Source of the DNA: an uncultured beta proteobacterium
Lineage (GTDB): Bacteria; Pseudomonadota; Gammaproteobacteria; Burkholderiales; Burkholderiaceae_C
Assembly (NCBI GenBank): GCA_903944555.1
Contig: CAJASG010000261.1
Coordinates: 1-9,647 of the forward strand
DNA: 9,647 bases
Reading direction: 5' to 3'
The notes under the pieces are model-generated. The model searched no databases. It saw nothing but the letters and a program-made list of their open reading frames with translations, and had not been told where the DNA came from. The translations under genes and the position numbers were made by a program. Positions 6,707 through 9,647 of this stretch are shown in pieces; within the stretch, counting starts at the first letter, position 1, and each line of letters opens with the position of its first letter.

Positions 6707-7483
6707 TTATTGCTCGGCGAAGGCGCGTTCGATGACGAAGTCGCCCTGCTTGGTGGTGTTGCCTTCCATGAAGCCGCGCTTTTCCAGCATGTGCTTCAAA
6801 TCGCGCAGCATGGCGGGGCTACCGCACAACATGACTCGGTCGCGCTCCGGGTCCAACTTGGGCAGACCCAGATCCGATTCAATTTTTCCGGCCTCAAACA
6901 GATCGGGAATACGGCCACGGTTCTTGAACGTCTCGCGGGTCACCGTGGGGTAATACAGCATTTGCTCTTTCACCATATCGCCCAAAAATTCGTGCGCTGG
7001 CAAGTCGATCGTCAGGTAGTCCATATAGGCCAACTCGGCCACCTCGCGCACACCGTGCACCAGCACTACTTTTTCAAACTTTTCATAGGTGGCGGGGTCA
7101 CGCACCACACTCATGAAGGGCGCCAAGCCGGTGCCGGTGCCCAGCAGGTACAGAGTCTTTCCGGGCAGCAGGTAGTCGATCAACAAGGTGCCGGTGGGTT
7201 TGCGTCCGACGATAATTTTGTCGCCCACTTTGAGGTGCTGCAGGCGTGAGGTCAACGGACCATCCTGCACCTTGATGCTCAGAAACTCCAGGTGTTCTTC
7301 GTAGTTGGCGCTGGCAATGCTGTAGGCGCGCAGCAGGGGCTTGCCGCCTTCGGTGCGTAGGCCAATCATCGTGAAATGCCCGTTGGAAAAGCGCAAGGCC
7401 TGATCCCGCGTGGTGGTGAAGCTGAACAGGCGATCAGTCCAGTGGTGGACGCTTAAAACGGTTTCATCGAGAAATGCACTCAT
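6707..7483 (-). CDS. fpr: Ferredoxin/flavodoxin-NADP(+) reductase
   Basis: A 258-residue cytosolic flavoenzyme moving electrons between NADPH and ferredoxin or flavodoxin. The FAD domain has RAYSIAS (52-58; the RxYS FAD-binding motif) and the KVQDGPLTSRL segment. The NADP domain has GTGTGLAPF (115-123), a C220-G-S-P motif in MLCGSP, and the last strand and tail DFVIERAFAEQ. Ending shortly after this aromatic-containing tail is characteristic of the bacterial FPR class (Azotobacter/Rhodobacter/E. coli type) and distinguishes it from plastidic FNRs. In such bacteria FPR supplies reduced flavodoxin or ferredoxin for Fe-S enzymes and often oxidative-stress defence. An AAAGG Shine-Dalgarno lies about 6-7 nt before the ATG. 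It heads a two-gene unit with the kinase and is divergent from the thiamine operon, sharing a 219-nt intergenic region. Confidence 0.93.
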   Translation of the reverse strand: MSAFLDETVLSVHHWTDRLFSFTTTRDQALRFSNGHFTMIGLRTEGGKPLLRAYSIASANYEEHLEFLSIKVQDGPLTSRLQHLKVGDKIIVGRKPTGTLLIDYLLPGKTLYLLGTGTGLAPFMSVVRDPATYEKFEKVVLVHGVREVAELAYMDYLTIDLPAHEFLGDMVKEQMLYYPTVTRETFKNRGRIPDLFEAGKIESDLGLPKLDPERDRVMLCGSPAMLRDLKHMLEKRGFMEGNTTKQGDFVIERAFAEQ

Positions 7484-7577
7484 GGGAGCCTTTGCAAAAA
7501 ATCAAACATACCAGCCGGTACAAACCCTCTAGTGTAAAACCTCTGCGCCTCTAACCGCGTCACCCTGGCGAAATCAG

Positions 7578-7583
7578 TAATAA
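7578..7583 (+). promoter_or_regulatory. Possible -10 box of the thiMED operon
   Basis: TAATAA lies about 7 nt before the expected transcript start, which would coincide with the 5' end of the riboswitch aptamer. No good -35 box is seen at the proper distance (GC-rich sequence near 7555-7560), so the call rests mainly on position. Confidence 0.35.
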
Positions 7584-7588
7584 TTGTG

Positions 7589-7671
7589 GCCAGCTAGAGG
7601 TGCCACTCACGGGTGGCTGAGAAATACTCTTTGAACCTGATCTGGGTCGTACCAGCGTAGGGAAGCACGGC
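7589..7671 (+). promoter_or_regulatory. TPP (thiamine pyrophosphate) riboswitch aptamer, THI element
   Basis: The conserved THI-box strings are present in order: GAGGTGCC (7597-7604), GGCTGAGAAATAC (7615-7627), ACCTGATCTGG (7635-7645) and CCAGCGTAGGGA (7652-7663). Helices readable by eye: P2 AGAG/CTCT (7596-7599 with 7627-7630), P3 GCCAC/GTGGC (7602-7606 with 7613-7617), P4 CCT/AGG (7636-7638 with 7659-7661) and P5 CTGG/CCAG (7642-7645 with 7652-7655). P1 is short, GCT/AGC (7593-7595 with 7664-7666), and may be extended past a small internal loop by GCC/GGC (7589-7591 with 7669-7671). Riboswitches of this class bind TPP and reduce expression of thiamine genes. The three downstream genes are thiamine synthesis/salvage genes, which confirms the call. 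Confidence 0.95.
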
Positions 7672-7692
7672 GCCGTGTCTTCCCCTTTTTTT
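7660..7692 (+). terminator. Terminator-like hairpin of the riboswitch, probably an anti-sequestor
   Basis: GGGAAG (7660-7665) pairs with CTTCCC (7679-7684). Above one bulged T (7678), CACG (7666-7669) pairs with CGTG (7674-7677), giving a 10-bp GC-rich stem with a GCGC tetraloop, followed by C and seven Ts (7686-7692). By form it is an intrinsic terminator. However, its left arm is the 3' end of the TPP aptamer (P4/P1), so the ligand-bound aptamer would prevent it. It is therefore expected to form when TPP is low, and its formation frees the thiM ribosome binding site. An anti-sequestor role fits the logic better than termination; both readings are kept open. Confidence 0.6.
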
Positions 7693-7707
7693 AGGAATTG
7701 ACATGGC
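7672..7707 (+). promoter_or_regulatory. Predicted sequestor helix covering the thiM Shine-Dalgarno and start codon
   Basis: Bases 7672-7683 (GCCGTGTCTTCC) can pair with 7694-7707 (GGAATTGACATGGC): four pairs TTCC/GGAA, a bulged TT at 7698-7699, then eight pairs through the ATG including one G-U. The 10-nt loop is the T-tract. The helix buries most of the Shine-Dalgarno AGGA (7693-7696) and the start codon at 7703. Because 7672-7684 is also the right arm of the terminator-like hairpin, the two structures exclude each other. Confidence 0.6.
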
Positions 7708-8536
7708 CGCAACCCTCTCCCCTTCCGATGTTTGGTCCGATGTGCTCACTGTCCGCGAACGCTCGCCGCTGGTGCACAGCATCACCAACCTGGTGGTGAT
7801 CAACTTCAACGCCAATGTGCTGCTGGCATCCGGTGCCTCACCGGTCATGGCCCATGCGCACGAAGAAGTGACCGACATGGTGGGCATTGCCCAGGCCCTG
7901 GTCCTCAACATTGGAACACTGGACCCCTATTGGATTGAGAGCATGCGCCTGGCCCTGGCCGTGGCAGCCAAACGTGGTATTCCCGTGGTGCTGGACCCGG
8001 TGGGCGCTGGGGCTACGCCCTACCGCAACCAAAGCATCGAATTGCTGCTGGCAACCGCGTCGCCCACCGTGATCCGAGGCAATGGTTCGGAAATCATGAG
8101 CGTAGCGGGCTCCGCGGTGCAAACGCGCGGCGTGGACAGCAGCGCGGGCGCCAACGATGCGCTGGGCGCCGCCCAGGCCCTGGTGCAGCGCACCGGTGGC
8201 GTGGTGTGTGTGAGCGGTGAAACCGACCACGTTCTGGACCAGCAACAACGCGCGGCGCGCCTGTCGAACGGCCATGTGTGGATGACCAAAATCACCGGGG
8301 TGGGCTGCTCGGCCACGGCCTTGATTGGCGCGTTTTGCGCGGTACAACCCGACGCTTGGCGCGCCACCGTGTCAGCCATGGCTTATCTGGGCGTGGTGGG
8401 TGAAGTGGCGGCTGAAAAGGCGATCGCCAAGGGCCAAGGCGTTGGCAGCATGCAGGCCGGCTTGCTGGACGAATTGCAGTTGCTGGACCAGGCCACCTTC
8501 ACGCAGCGCCTGCGCATGGAAGTGACCGCATGGTAA
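7703..8536 (+). CDS. thiM: Hydroxyethylthiazole kinase
   Basis: A 277-residue enzyme that phosphorylates 4-methyl-5-(2-hydroxyethyl)thiazole with ATP, the thiazole salvage step of thiamine synthesis. Signature blocks run through the protein: [26 protein letters not shown] begins at residue 25 and ends at 50 (substrate pocket), LVLNIGTL 66-73, [14 protein letters not shown] 95-108, IRGNGSEI 124-131 (nucleotide/Mg site), GVDS 143-146, SGETD 171-175, and [10 protein letters not shown] 197-206 with C202 at the conserved active-site Cys of the ThiM/ribokinase fold. Length is normal for the family. An AGGA Shine-Dalgarno lies 6 nt before the ATG. Translation is probably controlled by the TPP riboswitch whose sequestor helix covers this start. 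The stop overlaps the thiE start (ATGGTAA), so the two are likely translationally coupled. Confidence 0.97.
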   Translation: MAATLSPSDVWSDVLTVRERSPLVHSITNLVVINFNANVLLASGASPVMAHAHEEVTDMVGIAQALVLNIGTLDPYWIESMRLALAVAAKRGIPVVLDPVGAGATPYRNQSIELLLATASPTVIRGNGSEIMSVAGSAVQTRGVDSSAGANDALGAAQALVQRTGGVVCVSGETDHVLDQQQRAARLSNGHVWMTKITGVGCSATALIGAFCAVQPDAWRATVSAMAYLGVVGEVAAEKAIAKGQGVGSMQAGLLDELQLLDQATFTQRLRMEVTAW

Positions 8537-9186
8537 ATCGGGCGTCCTTGGCCAAAACTCTGCGCCTGTACCTGGTCACCGACCAGGGCAGCGCCGCAAC
8601 CGGCTCGGGCCAGCGCACGCTCACGGACGTGGTGGCAGCGGCCGTGCAAGGGGGCGTGAGTTGTGTGCAGCTGCGCGAGAAGCAGCTCAACACCCAGGAC
8701 TTTCTGGCACAGGCCATGGCACTGAAAGCCCTGCTGAGCCCCTTGAACATCGCGCTGGTGATCAACGACCGCATCGACATTGCACTGGCCTGCGGCGCAC
8801 ACGGTGTACATCTGGGGCAAAGCGATATGCCCATTGCAGAGGCACGCCGCCTGCTCCCGCCCGAGGTGTTTATTGGCTGGTCGGTGGAGACACTGGACGA
8901 TGTGCGGCGCAGTGCCGGGCTGCCGGTGGACTACCTGGGTGTGAGCCCGATTTTTGCGACCCCAACCAAAACCGACACCAGTGTCCCATGGGGTCTGGAG
9001 GGTTTGCACTCCGTACGCAGCGCAACCGCCCTGCCCCTGGTTGCCATCGGCGGCATCCACGCGGGCAACGCTCGCGACGTGCTGCGAGCCGGTGCCGATG
9101 GCCTGGCCGTGGTAAGCGCCGTGTGTGCCGCGACCGACCCGCGCGCTGCCGCCCAAACTTTGAGAGACCTATGCGATCAGAATTGA
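8530..9186 (+). CDS. thiE: Thiamine-phosphate synthase
   Basis: A 218-residue TIM-barrel enzyme that condenses HMP-pyrophosphate with thiazole phosphate to give thiamine phosphate and PPi. Visible family motifs: LYLVTDQ at 13-19, CVQLREK 45-51 (pyrophosphate-binding Gln/Arg/Lys), [10 protein letters not shown] 77-86 with N79-D80, GVHLGQSDM 92-100 with D99 for Mg, GWSVE 116-120, [13 protein letters not shown] 137-149 (phosphate and thiazole binding loop), VAIGGI 171-176 and [11 protein letters not shown] 187-197. All expected residues are present and the length is normal. The ATG overlaps the end of thiM by 7 nt, with GGAAG ahead of it (8519-8523). It takes the thiazole phosphate made by ThiM and the HMP-PP made by ThiD, the next gene, whose start lies inside its own 3' end. 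Confidence 0.97.
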   Translation: MVNRASLAKTLRLYLVTDQGSAATGSGQRTLTDVVAAAVQGGVSCVQLREKQLNTQDFLAQAMALKALLSPLNIALVINDRIDIALACGAHGVHLGQSDMPIAEARRLLPPEVFIGWSVETLDDVRRSAGLPVDYLGVSPIFATPTKTDTSVPWGLEGLHSVRSATALPLVAIGGIHAGNARDVLRAGADGLAVVSAVCAATDPRAAAQTLRDLCDQN

Positions 9187-9647
9187 AATTTGAATACCCC
9201 CGTGTGCTGTCCATCGCAGGATCCGACAGTGGCGGCGGCGCGGGCATACAGGCCGACCTGAAAACTTTTTCAGCCTTGGGCTGCTTTGGCATGACCGCCA
9301 TCACGGCACTGACGGCGCAAAACACCTGCGGCGTGCGCGCCATCCACGGGGTGCCGCCGCAGATGCTGCGCGACCAGATTGACGCGGTGATGGAAGACAT
9401 CGGCGCCGACGCCGTCAAGATCGGCATGCTGCATGCGCCCGAAATTGTGCGCACGGTGGCTGAAGCCATCGACCGCCATGCCCTAAAAAACGTGGTGTTT
9501 GACCCCGTGATGGTGGCCACCAGCGGCGCAGTGCTGATCGACCAGTCGGCCATCGATGTGCTGGTGCATGAACTGTTTCCCCGCGTCACGGTGATCACAC
9601 CCAACCTGGATGAAGCAGCGCTGCTGGTGGGGCGCCCCTTGCATTCA
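9171..9647 (+). CDS. thiD: Hydroxymethylpyrimidine/phosphomethylpyrimidine kinase, 3' truncated by the window
   Basis: From the ATG at 9171, 159 codons stay open to the last base, so the C-terminal ~110 residues lie beyond the window. The product phosphorylates HMP and then HMP-P to HMP-PP, the pyrimidine substrate of ThiE. Motifs seen: VLSIAGSDSGGGAGIQADLKT (starting at residue 12; the N-terminal ThiD signature), TAITALTAQNT with the substrate-facing region after it, AVKIGML near 82-88, VVFDPVMVATSG near 104-115 (DPVM motif) and ITPNLDEA near 145-152 (TPN..EA nucleotide-site motif). The start lies 16 nt inside thiE in another frame, with GAGAG just upstream, so translation is probably coupled. 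The fold is the same ribokinase type as ThiM. Confidence 0.95.
   Translation, partial: MRSELKFEYPRVLSIAGSDSGGGAGIQADLKTFSALGCFGMTAITALTAQNTCGVRAIHGVPPQMLRDQIDAVMEDIGADAVKIGMLHAPEIVRTVAEAIDRHALKNVVFDPVMVATSGAVLIDQSAIDVLVHELFPRVTVITPNLDEAALLVGRPLHS

Noticed and set aside
6243..6953. 236-codon plus-strand frame over the kinase and reductase genes
   Set aside because: It is antisense to two strongly supported genes and shows no known domain.
7484..7577. Promoter for the ferredoxin-NADP reductase gene on the minus strand
   Set aside because: TTTACA- and TATGTT-like boxes exist but their spacing (about 22 nt) is wrong; no pair with acceptable spacing was found.
8383..9156. 257-codon open frame on the minus strand inside thiM/thiE
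   Set aside because: It is antisense to well-conserved thiamine genes and rich in His/Gln/Gly without domain structure, as expected of a shadow frame.
8870..9604. 244-codon open frame on the minus strand over thiE/thiD
   Set aside because: The sense strand carries full ThiE and ThiD motifs. The antisense frame is Ser/Arg-rich, low in complexity and has no Shine-Dalgarno support.

Overview
The window looks like a piece of a betaproteobacterial chromosome, most likely Burkholderiales and Comamonadaceae-like (Rhodoferax/Polaromonas type). This is judged from protein style, GC-rich coding sequence with GTG and ATG starts, the form of the ferredoxin-NADP reductase, and a TPP-riboswitch-led thiamine operon. 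The genus is an inference. No mobile elements, CRISPR arrays, tRNA or rRNA genes were seen, and there is no gene-free stretch longer than 300 bases.

Layout: (1) Positions 1-2077, plus strand: the C-terminal end of a hybrid histidine kinase (receiver remnant plus Hpt domain), followed 15 nt later by a soluble receiver-histidine kinase. Together they look like a phosphorelay. (2) 2108-3010, plus strand: a short-chain dehydrogenase/reductase. It meets the next operon tail to tail with only 4 nt between stop codons. (3) 5536-3015, minus strand: a two-gene operon of a PaaX-family repressor and an AidB-like acyl-CoA dehydrogenase. Its promoter region carries a perfect 9-bp inverted repeat, a likely autoregulatory operator. 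(4) 7483-5676, minus strand: ferredoxin/flavodoxin-NADP reductase, then an adenosine-kinase-like PfkB sugar kinase. (5) 7578-9647, plus strand: a TPP riboswitch leading a thiM-thiE-thiD operon with overlapping genes; thiD runs off the window.

How they work together: thiM phosphorylates hydroxyethylthiazole, thiD supplies HMP-PP, and thiE joins the two into thiamine phosphate. The TPP aptamer gives feedback control. The riboswitch expression platform can be read base by base. One segment (7672-7684) can pair either with the 3' end of the aptamer, giving a terminator-like hairpin, or with the thiM Shine-Dalgarno and start codon, giving a 12-bp sequestor. This suggests translational OFF-switching in which the hairpin that resembles an intrinsic terminator is an anti-sequestor. 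The other point of interest is the PaaX-AidB pairing, which suggests that this AidB homologue is controlled by an acyl-CoA-type ligand and not by alkylation damage. Most of the rest is ordinary chromosomal housekeeping sequence; no clearly new multi-gene system was found.
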